Shown in pieces: positions 25,299-32,613 of a DNA stretch of 64,000 nucleotides. Source of the DNA: Leptospira perolatii (GTDB lineage: Bacteria; Spirochaetota; Leptospiria; Leptospirales; Leptospiraceae); NCBI RefSeq assembly GCF_002811875.1, contig NZ_NPDZ01000001.1, forward strand, positions 620,001-684,000, given 5' to 3'. Below the pieces are notes generated by a model. The model was not told the origin of the DNA, searched no databases, and was given only the letters and a program-made list of their open reading frames with translations. A program made the position numbers and the translations under genes. Position 1 is the stretch's first letter; each line of letters begins with the position of its first letter.

Positions 25299-25818
25299 GT
25301 GGGATGAATGGAGGGTCGACTTCCGAAAAGAAGCCAAAGTAGGAGAAGAAGCCCACCTAAGGGAAATAGAAAAAGCGCTGAAAGAGAAGACGCGCTGGGA
25401 AACAGATTTTCTATCTACGATGAAAGATCAGGATGATAGCACCGTACTCCGAGATGCATATAACCAAATCCAAGGAATGGTAGAAAGCTTTGGTGGAACA
25501 TTGCCAACCGGAGTTTCCGTAAATCTCAACGCCAACACTATACTGAATTCCGTCCTTGCAAATAGTCCGAGCAAGTTCGACGAACGAACAATCAGCCAAG
25601 GCGCAACCCAAGACGTACAGTTCTTTATCAACCAATTGCAAACAACGAAGCTAGATGAAAAGAACGTAAAAGCATTTGAACAACTCAGAAACGAGATGGA
25701 CGAACACTCGCAAAAGATGGTGGTACTTCAGACACTAGATTCTCTCTACTCTATACCAAAAGCCTACGAAGAAACAATTAAGAGTGCCAACGAAGACCTG
25801 CACAAACAACTAAGAACA
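25299..25818 (+). pseudogene. Displaced internal fragment of the giant TIGR04388 gene
   Basis: Aligns without gaps to ~17019-17538 of the 4095-aa gene (about residues 3060-3232), from QWDEWRVDFRKEAKVGEEAH to SANEDLHKQL. Identity is uneven: near-perfect stretches (to ~25,510 and ~25,680-25,770) alternate with a patch of dense synonymous changes (~25,515-25,670), as expected from gene conversion between copies. The fragment lacks both ends of the gene: it starts at the R1 border and is cut at 25817 by the terminus of the next IS. An ATG in R1 opens a frame through it, but a functional product is unlikely. Confidence 0.85.
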
Positions 25819-25916
25819 GTGCAGAATCCGCGCAAAACCTTAAAAACAAGGTGCGGAAATCCGGCCACCATTAAAGAGGGATAAACAGTGCTGCATACTC
25901 TATACATTAAGATTAC

Positions 25917-27164
25917 TTAACACTCATGGCAATGGTTGTTTTGATTCACTTGCACTCGCTTTGTAGCGGCGTCTTTGATTTGAGTAGAGAATCTGAACTT
26001 GTCGGGTATGGCTCCGGCTAAAACTTCGTTGGGAGTAAAACCGAAAAGAACACCGTTAGGCCTGGAATTAAATTCAGGAACAGCTTTCTCTAAAGTTTTT
26101 TGGACGTCCTGGATCGAGAATGGTTTGCTTGGAAATAAAAATTCGTATTTCATTTTCTTGTTCACTGCTTCGATCATACTATTTGAAAAAATAATATCGA
26201 CCTGCGCAGTCAACTTACGAATAGAAACTCCAGGCTCTAAAAGGAAGTTGTTTACTGCTCCAGCGTTTTCGGATCCGTCGTCACATAAAAGGTGTAGCGG
26301 TTTGTAGAAAAGATCAAATTTATGACAGACTTCTTTGAGGTTCAACATGGTGTTTTTCGAATTCCATTGTAGGGAAGTTTTCCATCCTAGAATTGCTCGA
26401 GAAAAATTATCCATTATAAAATGGATATATACTCTTGAGCCATCCAAAGTCCTTAAGAGCGTTGTGTCCATATGGAGAAGCTGTAAAGAAGAATTCGCTC
26501 GAATGCCTATCTTATGTTTTTGCTTTCGAATTATTTTCCTAAAAGGAAAGAGGATTCTTACGTATTTGTAAAAAGTGCTAATGCTGAAAAACGCGTTTTC
26601 GTCGTTCAATATTTTGTAAAAAATGGAGCGAAGCGGCCAATTTCCAAATTGAGGATTTTTTACATAGGAGGAGATGGTTTTCTGTTCTTCTGAACTGAGT
26701 TGTCTCTGATTCTTTTTTCGGCAAAGAGCCAACGGTGACAAATTACAAGGCACTTCGTTTTTCCATCTGTAATATCTTTGGAGAGAGATTTTCATAAGCT
26801 GACAGGAGCGTTTTACTCCGAAGGCCGGTGAGATGCTCTGTATGATGGAGATGATTTTTTGTTTTTGTTCGTTCCATATTCTTCTCTTGCCGCGAAGATT
26901 TTCTACCAGAGATGCATAGAATGAATAAACACGAAAAATTGATCGTAAGACTTTCTTAAAGTTTTGACTATCCATCATCTTTTGAAACAGCTCGGCTTGT
27001 CCGCAGTTTGGATCTTCGTCGAATCCTACAATTTTGGACAGGTTTCTCTTTTTCCAGTCCTGCTGAGTAGATTTAGGAATAGCTTTTCTTTCTCTTGGAG
27101 TGAGGAGGTTTAGCTGCGTTTTAAAAATCAGTGTAGTATGGTAGCTGTTTTTAGACTTTTTCAT
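25917..27164 (-). CDS. DDE (rve-type) transposase
   Basis: 415 aa. The start ATG at 27164 (MKKSKNSYHTTLIF) has AAGGAGGAAT directly before it; a longer frame to 27224 lacks such a site. The N-terminal ~180 residues are basic and helical with HTH character (FGVKRSCQLMKISLQRYYRW). The integrase core has LHMDTTLLRT, LLCDDGSENAG and SNSMIEAVNKKMKYEF for the D, D and E. It ends with FNSRPNGVLFGFTPNEVL. The layout resembles single-ORF IS3/IS481-like transposases; I do not assign a family. It is the intact relative of the remnant at 4068-4707. Confidence 0.88.
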   Translation of the reverse strand: MKKSKNSYHTTLIFKTQLNLLTPRERKAIPKSTQQDWKKRNLSKIVGFDEDPNCGQAELFQKMMDSQNFKKVLRSIFRVYSFYASLVENLRGKRRIWNEQKQKIISIIQSISPAFGVKRSCQLMKISLQRYYRWKNEVPCNLSPLALCRKKNQRQLSSEEQKTISSYVKNPQFGNWPLRSIFYKILNDENAFFSISTFYKYVRILFPFRKIIRKQKHKIGIRANSSLQLLHMDTTLLRTLDGSRVYIHFIMDNFSRAILGWKTSLQWNSKNTMLNLKEVCHKFDLFYKPLHLLCDDGSENAGAVNNFLLEPGVSIRKLTAQVDIIFSNSMIEAVNKKMKYEFLFPSKPFSIQDVQKTLEKAVPEFNSRPNGVLFGFTPNEVLAGAIPDKFRFSTQIKDAATKRVQVNQNNHCHEC

Positions 27165-27224
27165 ATTCCTCCTTTTCTTAAGTGGGGCCTTTGAAATGAA
27201 AAGCCAGGAGGGAGTCTTGAGCAA

Positions 27225-27259
27225 ATTAAATATTAGAAAATTAGTTTGTAATATTTAAT
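27225..27259. terminator. AT-rich perfect hairpin followed by T-run
   Basis: Arms attaaatatta and taatatttaat (11 bp, perfect) around a 13-nt loop, then ttttttt on the plus strand. It could stop plus-strand readthrough into the transposase promoter region or form part of the IS end. The stem is all A/T, so termination strength is doubtful. Confidence 0.4.
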
Positions 27260-27577
27260 TTTTTTAATCACTTCGGGTGGTGCAATGGGGAGGCGATTAT
27301 TTTTAATTGAAATGTTTAATGCTTCAGTGAATTTACAAAACATTAGTATATTATTATATAATAAAATTACAGAATTGAAAATCTATATAATTTATTTTCA
27401 TTTATCATCTTTTGTTTTTTTGCGAAAGGTGAGATAAATTGACTAGTTCTGACAAAAGCAGGCAACTTTATTTTTGAAGATGCGGAAAGAGTGGTTGCGT
27501 TAACGGAGGGGAAGCCCTGTGTTTAAGCGAACTTGCAGGCCTTGGTCGTTTAGACGCAAAAGCCTTAAAAATACTCC

Positions 27578-27605
27578 TTGACTTGGTAATACTATTGTAT
27601 ATACT
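27578..27605 (+). promoter_or_regulatory. Consensus-like sigma70 promoter
   Basis: TTGACT (27578-27583), 16-bp spacer, TATACT (27600-27605), then ACGGAGG and an ATG at 27626. One of the best-matching promoters in the window; it drives only a truncated antitoxin. Confidence 0.65.
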
Positions 27606-27625
27606 TTATTGTTACGGAGGTTTTT

Positions 27626-27730
27626 ATGATTAAAAAACTCATACAACACGGTAATAGTTCAGCTCTTATAATCGAAAAGCCTATCCTTGAGCTCCTAAAT
27701 ATTACTTCAGCCTCGCAAAAACTAACGTAA
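27626..27730 (+). pseudogene. Truncated AbrB/MazE-type antitoxin
   Basis: 34 codons: MIKKLIQHGNSSALIIEKPI, then LELLNI, and a stop 8 codons later. The start is the N-terminal half of a SpoVT/AbrB swapped-hairpin domain as in MazE-like antitoxins (K-hydrophobic-x-x-xGNSxALxI). A full domain needs ~15 more residues, and no toxin follows: the region after it is transposase debris. A good promoter and GGAGG site remain, so a short peptide may still be made. It was too short to stand out by length. Confidence 0.7.
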
Positions 27731-27756
27731 CAGAGAATTTTTCGATTAATTTTTAT

Positions 27757-28300
27757 TCAGAATGATTGACCGAGGATATAAGAACTTCTTCCTGTAGAAG
27801 GCACGGGGGTGTCCTTTTCTAAGGCTAAATGGGTTCTGTGATGATTATAAAAATGAATGAATTCATCTAAATTTCTTAATAAATGGTATTCATTTATTGG
27901 AATGAAGAAGTCTAGAAATTCGTTTCTACAAGTTTTAATCCATCGTTCCGCATCGCAGTTTTGCCAAGGAGAGCGTGGGGCTGTTTTTTTATGTTTGATA
28001 CCTAATCTTTCTAAATAGGTTGTAAATCGTCTTCCGAAGAGAGGATCATTATCCGAAAGAAAATAGCGAAAGTCTTTACCGCAGCGTTTCCTTATAGCAA
28101 ATTTCAGAACTTTTCTCATCCATTTTGTGGTGGGATTCGTGTGGATATCGAAATGAAGAATCTTTCTTGTTCCAATATGCAAAAAGAAAACGACCCGAAA
28201 AATCTGACGAAAATTCGCAGAATAGACTGTAACAGTATCCGAGACAATCATTGCATCCGCATGTAGGCCATAAAACTGTTTCCATTGAATTCTCTTTTAG
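27757..28300 (-). pseudogene. Integrase-core transposase remnant (5' truncated)
   Basis: 164 aa from the first Met, but the domain begins ~13 residues earlier in frame ([19 protein letters not shown]) after a stop, without a start codon. Catalytic positions are recognisable ([32 protein letters not shown]), ending [16 protein letters not shown]. The N-terminal half with the DNA-binding domain is missing. It is a different family from the 25917 transposase; similar to stand-alone rve transposases of many bacteria. Confidence 0.8.
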
Positions 28301-28333
28301 AAGAAGCTGGGGCCACCGGTTTTTCGATGACTG

Positions 28334-28537
28334 TCAGGTGAATACTATCTCAGCACAGAAACTGCAGTAACTGTTTTTATTTTTTTGAAAGAACTCTCCT
28401 TTTCTAAACGAGACAGGGTTATCCTTCTCGATCTTTACTTTCTTTCCGAATTCTTCCTTTAATACATCAAGAAGTTTTTCTGGAATTTCACCTATGACTC
28501 TCACTTCAGTAAGGGGCGTTTTCACGACTACCAACAT
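28334..28537 (-). pseudogene. XRE antitoxin, second copy, lacking its HTH
   Basis: Identical to the first ~56 residues of the 5953-6312 antitoxin, through GEFFQKNK, then a short unrelated tail (NSYCSFCAEIVFT). The duplication breakpoint at 28374 removed the DNA-binding half. The start is placed at ATG 28537, the equivalent of 6312. Confidence 0.85.
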
Positions 28538-28822
28538 AATACACCTCAATCACTATTGACCCTTTCACATATTCCCAGCAAGCGACCCAGCTATATGATA
28601 AATGACAGTGATATTTATTTTTCCCTAAGGGAGAGAAGTTTGGCCAATTTTTCTAATCGGTCCTGAAACTTCGAGTTCTCGCAATAGAGTAGCATACTTT
28701 CTCTTTTCCAGAGCTGGAAGTTCAAGGGCTCCTTTAGGTCACTTCCTCTTCTCTATAACTTTAAGAGGCATTTATAATAATAGAATGTTACCAAATTTGA
28801 TAACAGTGTCAATATGAATTCT
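28374..28822. repeat. 449-bp segmental duplication, copy B
   Basis: Ungapped match to 6149-6597. Beyond 28822 similarity stops. Both copies are followed within ~200 bp by GC-rich hairpin sequence (R2 after copy A, 28960-29060 after copy B), so copies may have moved together with such repeats. Confidence 0.9.
28506..28771 (-). pseudogene. RelE/HigB-like toxin, second inactivated copy
   Basis: Same in-frame TGA at codon 11 and the same missing base in the A5 run as the 6281-6546 copy; the C-terminal SRENAPY is intact. The shared lesions date the inactivation to before the duplication. Confidence 0.8.
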
Positions 28823-29204
28823 GATTCTATTTGATAGATTTGAGGCGTGAATCTATTAAGAGGACCGAGACGTTCAGAAAATTTCGTGATTTTCTTCATT
28901 CATTGGTAACAGCTTCTTAAAGTATGAAGGACCGGGATAAAATAGAAAAAAGAAGCAAGGTCGAGCCGGGTTCCGGGCTTCGCAGGAAAGAAGCTCCCGG
29001 CGAGGGGGTAGCGGAAGGCGCGAATAACGCGACTGTAGCGAGGGGGAGTCATCCTCCATTCGACTTGTTAGTAGCTAATCACTAACAAGTGAAGCTTGGC
29101 AGAGCTTAGGGATTAAAAAAACGAGTTATTGTTAGGTGTTTATTGTAAAAGTCACGGAATTAGATACATTTTATAAATGGAAGAATAAAGGTCTGATTCA
29201 CAGA
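28823..29204. other. Intergenic region with GC-rich hairpins and a 10-bp inverted repeat
   Basis: No supported gene. 28960-29060 is GC-rich with short stems and a gcaggaa loop (gcttc...gaagc; cgcg-aataa-cgcg), reminiscent of R1/R2 but too diverged to align with confidence. A perfect hairpin acttgttagt-agctaatc-actaacaagt lies at 29063-29090. The rest is AT-rich. Confidence 0.5.
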
Positions 29205-29618
29205 TTAAAGGTGAAAATGATCTGACGCCGCTGGTTGGTAAAGCAACTCCTGAACTCTCAGATACTTTTCTCCTCCTGCGAAAGGCCATCGGACCACTTC
29301 ACCTACTCTTATCCCAATCAAAGCGGTTCCATGAGGTGATAACACTGAAATTTTTCCCTCTTTTGGCTCAAAGTCCTCCGGATAGACCAAAGTGAATTGA
29401 TAGGCCTTTGCATCTCCTATGTCTTTCAGCACAAATTTAGAGTTCATCGTTATGAGGTCTTGTGGCACTTCTTTTGGATCGATCTTCTTTGCTTTAGAAA
29501 GTTCCTTCTTGAGTAATTGAAGTGTGGGTTGGTGCGAAGCTTCCGGCTTTTCAGGACTTTCTATTTTAGAAAGAATCCTTTGGTGATCTTGCTTAGATAC
29601 GATTCTCTTTCCATTCAT
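29205..29618 (-). CDS. rnk: Rnk/GreA-type transcription elongation factor
   Basis: 137 aa. The C-terminal domain has the GreA/GreB/Rnk fold: FTLVYPEDFEPKEGKISVLSP, HGTALIGIRVGEVVRWP, EKYLRVQELLYQP. The N-terminal ~50 residues are short and charged rather than the long Gre coiled coil, as in Rnk ('regulator of nucleoside diphosphate kinase'), which binds RNA polymerase. GAGGTG lies 7 nt before the ATG. It stands divergent from the 29968 gene and next to the accessory region, marking the return to core sequence. Confidence 0.85.
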   Translation of the reverse strand: MNGKRIVSKQDHQRILSKIESPEKPEASHQPTLQLLKKELSKAKKIDPKEVPQDLITMNSKFVLKDIGDAKAYQFTLVYPEDFEPKEGKISVLSPHGTALIGIRVGEVVRWPFAGGEKYLRVQELLYQPAASDHFHL

Positions 29619-29967
29619 AGGCGTTCACCTCGCAAAAGATGGGTAAAAATTAGATCCGAAATCTATACTCATAGCAAATACGCTCAAGCCGTTTTTCAAA
29701 ATTTGGTTTTTTCGAATTCTTCTGTTCTTTCTATGAGACATAGTGGACTGTAAGAATGAGATTTGTGTCGTAGCTGTGGCGTTTTTTCTAAGAAAGTAAG
29801 TTAGGAAAATTAGATTATTGTAATATACTTTTTTGGTCGGAACTCCTTCTGGGATAACCGGGAGTTTGTCCTCGTGCAATGTGAATTTTTTCCTTCTCAC
29901 ATTCGATACTTTGCCGAGAATAATACTATACAAAAGAATAGATATCATATAAGCAGGAATCCAAGTC
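29619..29967. other. Intergenic region between divergent genes
   Basis: About 350 bp. A minus-strand frame crosses it (29625-30041) but overlaps the start of the 29968 gene, has no convincing ribosome-binding site and shows no recognisable family; I leave it uncalled. It should hold the promoter for the plus-strand gene. Confidence 0.4.
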
Positions 29968-30543
29968 ATGCTGTTTACTTTGATTTCACTTTCCAAAGAC
30001 CGACCGATTCGTCTGTTGAGATGGTTGTTCAAAATCACCAAAAGAAAAATTCAACCGGTCATCATCCTGCCCAAGGGTAGTCTGGGTATGGAGGAAGCTC
30101 TCAAGTTGGGTCGGGTCCTGAGGGAAGTCTCAGATCTAGAACATCCAATCATTCTCGGTTTTGCAGAATCGCTCACGCAAGCCGACGCTTTTTGCAAACA
30201 AATTTCGGACGGCAAGTTGGGAATGACCTCCCCCAGAATTTTGCCGGTCTTAGTGAATGCGACTCGCATGGGCTTGGACGGAGAAGGAAGAGATTTTTCC
30301 CAGCAATTGGAGGGTCTTCTGGAAAAATGGAATAATAACTTTGGTCTAACCTGCTTTTTGGAGTTCGGAAGAGACTCTTCTCGTATTTCCGAGGCCAGCT
30401 CTAGAACATCTCTCTTTACTCATTCCAACTTCGTATTCGAGCTGGGGACTCAAGGACTTCGTCGTCTAAAGAGAGAAGGAGCCTTGGCCGTGGAATGGAG
30501 GGAAAAATTCGGCTGGCTACCTTCTTTGTTTTTCCACGACTAG
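29968..30543 (+). CDS. Conserved-looking hypothetical protein
   Basis: 191 aa. ATG 29968 has AGGA ~10 nt upstream. The N-terminal 30 residues are basic/hydrophobic; then a mixed alpha/beta protein (VIILPKGSLGMEEALKLGRV, IILGFAESLTQADAF, LLEKWNNNFGLTCFLEFG). The periodicity and balanced codon use suggest a real gene. No family recognised. A 100-bp gap separates it from the SET-domain gene on the same strand. Confidence 0.65.
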   Translation: MLFTLISLSKDRPIRLLRWLFKITKRKIQPVIILPKGSLGMEEALKLGRVLREVSDLEHPIILGFAESLTQADAFCKQISDGKLGMTSPRILPVLVNATRMGLDGEGRDFSQQLEGLLEKWNNNFGLTCFLEFGRDSSRISEASSRTSLFTHSNFVFELGTQGLRRLKREGALAVEWREKFGWLPSLFFHD

Positions 30544-30644
30544 GTAGAGACATTTCTTTATTTTAATTGAAGTTTTTTCGATCCTAGTCTTGACTGATAA
30601 AAATTTTGCCCCCGCCAAATTGGGGAAGAGCAGGTTGATCTTGC

Positions 30645-31175
30645 ATGATCGAAAGACGCACGAACAAGTTCGGGGAGAACGGGATTTTCGCCTCGGCGCC
30701 CATAGCTAAGGGTACTCTATTATTCAGCTATAGCGAGTGGATCGAGGACGAAGAGTTCGGCTGGAGCGTACTATCAGTACCTGAAGTCGAAGCCCTACCC
30801 GAATCCGAGAGGGAAATCTTCATGAAATACGGATATGACGTGGATTTTGGACTGATGACCGGTCCGAGTGGATCCGAATTCGTCGTAAACAACTCCAATT
30901 TCATGAATCATTCTTGTAACCCAAACATGTGGTACGACCAAAACGATAATATCATAGCAAAGAGGGACATCGAAGTAGGAGAGGAGCTTACCATTGATTA
31001 CGCAAATTTCGTGGTAAACTTTGACCAGACCTTCGAGTGTCGTTGTGGTGCTCAGTCTTGTCGAAAATTCATCCGTAAGGATGATTGGAAGTTGCTGCTG
31101 CCAGACTATAATTTAAACTTTCCGGCCTTTATGCATAAGGAGATCCGAAAGTTTTTAATCAAGGTTCCAGCTTAG
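30645..31175 (+). CDS. SET-domain protein lysine methyltransferase
   Basis: 176 aa. SET-domain hallmarks: GENGIFASAPIAKGTLLFSY at the N-terminus, NNSNFMNHSCNPNMWYD (NHSC motif, cofactor binding), GEELTIDYANF (ELT.DY motif), and a post-SET zinc cluster CRCGAQSC. Such proteins methylate lysines using S-adenosylmethionine; bacterial members are scattered and often regarded as acquired from eukaryotes. Substrate unknown. ATG 30645 is the only good start. A strong terminator follows, so this is a monocistronic or last gene. Confidence 0.9.
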   Translation: MIERRTNKFGENGIFASAPIAKGTLLFSYSEWIEDEEFGWSVLSVPEVEALPESEREIFMKYGYDVDFGLMTGPSGSEFVVNNSNFMNHSCNPNMWYDQNDNIIAKRDIEVGEELTIDYANFVVNFDQTFECRCGAQSCRKFIRKDDWKLLLPDYNLNFPAFMHKEIRKFLIKVPA

Positions 31176-31192
31176 CTTTCTTTGGAAAAATG

Positions 31193-31225
31193 AGCCCGGG
31201 GTCCACCCCGGGCTTTTCTTTTTCT
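31193..31225 (+). terminator. Strong intrinsic terminator
   Basis: 9-bp stem agcccgggg/ccccgggct with a tcca loop followed by ttttctttttct. It ends the SET-domain transcript; the convergent UPF0316 gene begins its stop nine bases on. Confidence 0.9.
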
Positions 31226-31233
31226 AGAGAATC

Positions 31234-31824
31234 CTATTTTCGGATTCTCGATTGTCTTCTCCACAGGATGTTAGCGAAGGCAGCCACATCCGTCTCTCCT
31301 TCCTCCCAGAGTCCTGGATCGCTCGTTTTTCTCGCATTCTCGACCGTATAAAACGCACCAGGAGCCGTTTCTCCTACTAGAGCTAGGGCCACTGGAACAT
31401 CTTTTCTGCGGAGCAGGGAAAGGATCACTTTTACCGGTCCCCTGGAGCCCGTAGCTTCCAAGCAGGTTGTCCTAAATCCGGCTTTCGTTAAGTTTCTAAC
31501 GATTTCTTCCCCTTTATTTGGAACGATGATCCGAATCAGAGAAAGGCCTATGGCTAACTTTTCTTCCACGATCATCCCGAGATAGGTTCCCGTAGCAAAT
31601 CCACCAGCGTAAGCTACGTAACAGAGCACGTTGTTTAGATTTTTCATAATTTGGGTAATTACGATCAACCAGAGCAAAACTTCCAGAAATCCAAGGCCTG
31701 CTGCCAGAAGCTTTCTTTCCTTTGAAATCAGGATGATTCGAACCGTACCGATGCTAACGTCGGTTACCCTTGCTAGATAAATGCCGATTGGCAGAACAAT
31801 ATAATCGAAGACCCAGCTAGGCAT
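31234..31824 (-). CDS. UPF0316 / DUF2179 membrane protein
   Basis: 196 aa. Three N-terminal membrane segments (DYIVLPIGIYLARVTDVSIG; GLGFLEVLLWLIVITQIM; VAYAGGFATGTYLGMIVEE) match the DUF5698 part of the UPF0316 family, followed by a cytoplasmic DUF2179 domain (VRNLTKAGFRTTCLEATGSRG, KVILSLLRRKDV). Members of unknown function may sense ligands through DUF2179. It follows the Bor-like pair on the same strand by ~40 bp, so co-transcription is possible. Confidence 0.85.
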   Translation of the reverse strand: MPSWVFDYIVLPIGIYLARVTDVSIGTVRIILISKERKLLAAGLGFLEVLLWLIVITQIMKNLNNVLCYVAYAGGFATGTYLGMIVEEKLAIGLSLIRIIVPNKGEEIVRNLTKAGFRTTCLEATGSRGPVKVILSLLRRKDVPVALALVGETAPGAFYTVENARKTSDPGLWEEGETDVAAFANILWRRQSRIRK

Positions 31825-31863
31825 GTAAATCTCTTAGACTGGGTCCAATAATACGACGGAGCG

Positions 31864-32190
31864 TTATTTCTTACAATAAATCTCTACGGTCTTTCTGGTG
31901 TAGACTCCGCCGATCAGAATATGGATCACAGAGTCCCAGACTCCCGTAGTCATGACCACCTCTGGATAATTCGCCCCACCGGGACAAGAAATCTCTTGTG
32001 CAGGAGAACTTGGGTAAATTCCGAATACATAACTTCCCTGATTCAGCTTCTCCTCCGGTGGAGAATGTTTCTCAGTGTTTGCAACAGGAATCACCGGCTC
32101 CTTATAAATCACCGCAGTACTGTGGCAATTTAGGACTAGGAAGATCAGAATCGAACCTAAGATTGTGCTTTTGCGGATCAAGGATAACAT
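31864..32190 (-). CDS. Bor-like lipoprotein B1
   Basis: 108 aa. The ATG at 32190 is chosen because GGAGGTAGA precedes it. Lipoprotein signal ending LVLNC. The mature part has SYVFGIYPSSPAQEISCPGG and the C-terminal HILIGGVYTRKTVEIYC, the pattern of the lambda Bor/Iss family (exported lipoproteins linked to serum resistance in E. coli). It overlaps the end of A1 by 13 nt. Close paralogue of B2 (37966-38283). The relation to Bor is by pattern; a role in complement evasion would be speculation. Confidence 0.8.
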   Translation of the reverse strand: MLSLIRKSTILGSILIFLVLNCHSTAVIYKEPVIPVANTEKHSPPEEKLNQGSYVFGIYPSSPAQEISCPGGANYPEVVMTTGVWDSVIHILIGGVYTRKTVEIYCKK

Positions 32191-32576
32191 TCTACCTCCA
32201 CAGTCTGAGGAGAATACACTCCCAGACTTACCTGTTCCCATATTGCGTTCGTAGTAGAAGTGTACTGGTGGACCAATTTAGGTCCATCCGGACAGTACTG
32301 TGAGGTGTCTAGCACCTGAATTCCAGGATAGAGTCCAAAAAAGTAATAGTCTTGTTTAATTTTGTGTACCGATCCGGAACTGGATTGCTGGTTCGTATCT
32401 CTGGCATCCAAGGCTCTCCTGCATTCCCTAGAACTAGGATAGATTCTGCAAGCTTCTGGTGGAAGTTGCGGATAACGCACCCACGCATGCCTGCATCCTT
32501 CTGATAGGATTGCTACCAAGATTAGAAATCCGAAGATTCCTAAAATCTTTGCTCTCTTTTTTGCTGCTGGATTCAT
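32178..32576 (-). CDS. Bor-like lipoprotein A1
   Basis: 132 aa from ATG 32576 (GGGAG 8 nt upstream); an earlier ATG overlapping the LigB-like stop gives 26 more residues. Lipobox region AILSEGC; then RHAWVRYPQLPPEACRIYPS, SRECRRALDARD, a variable Gln/Ser-rich stretch and a Bor-type end (SLGVYSPQTVEVECYP). Paralogue of A2 (38271-38651), sharing CRHAWVRY and IYPSSREC. It sits 37 bp after the LigB-like gene and overlaps B1, so the three are probably one operon. Confidence 0.8.
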   Translation of the reverse strand: MNPAAKKRAKILGIFGFLILVAILSEGCRHAWVRYPQLPPEACRIYPSSRECRRALDARDTNQQSSSGSVHKIKQDYYFFGLYPGIQVLDTSQYCPDGPKLVHQYTSTTNAIWEQVSLGVYSPQTVEVECYP

Positions 32577-32613
32577 AACGATTACTCCCGGTTCTTTTTG
32601 TTTCTTCTCCTGC

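Larger units (their letters stand above)
25817..27260 (-). mobile_element. IS with single DDE transposase; right end uncertain
   Basis: The left terminus is inferred from the motif cagtgcagaatcc shared with 3946, where it flanks a remnant of the same transposase. Next to it is a stem (tccgc...accttaaaaacaaggt...gcgga, 25826-25857). I could not find a matching inverted end beyond the transposase; 27260 is placed after the hairpin upstream of the gene and is only a guess. Confidence 0.5.

Noticed and set aside
25243..25884. 213-aa frame as an independent gene
   Set aside because: The first residues come from repeat R1, the last from the IS terminus; only the middle is homologous to the giant gene, so it is a fragment.
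27225..27259. Hairpin as the proven right end of the IS
   Set aside because: It does not match the left terminus motif; kept only as a possible terminator.
29625..30041. 138-aa minus-strand frame
   Set aside because: Overlaps the start of the 29968 gene head-on, has no convincing start signal and reads like AT-rich noncoding sequence.
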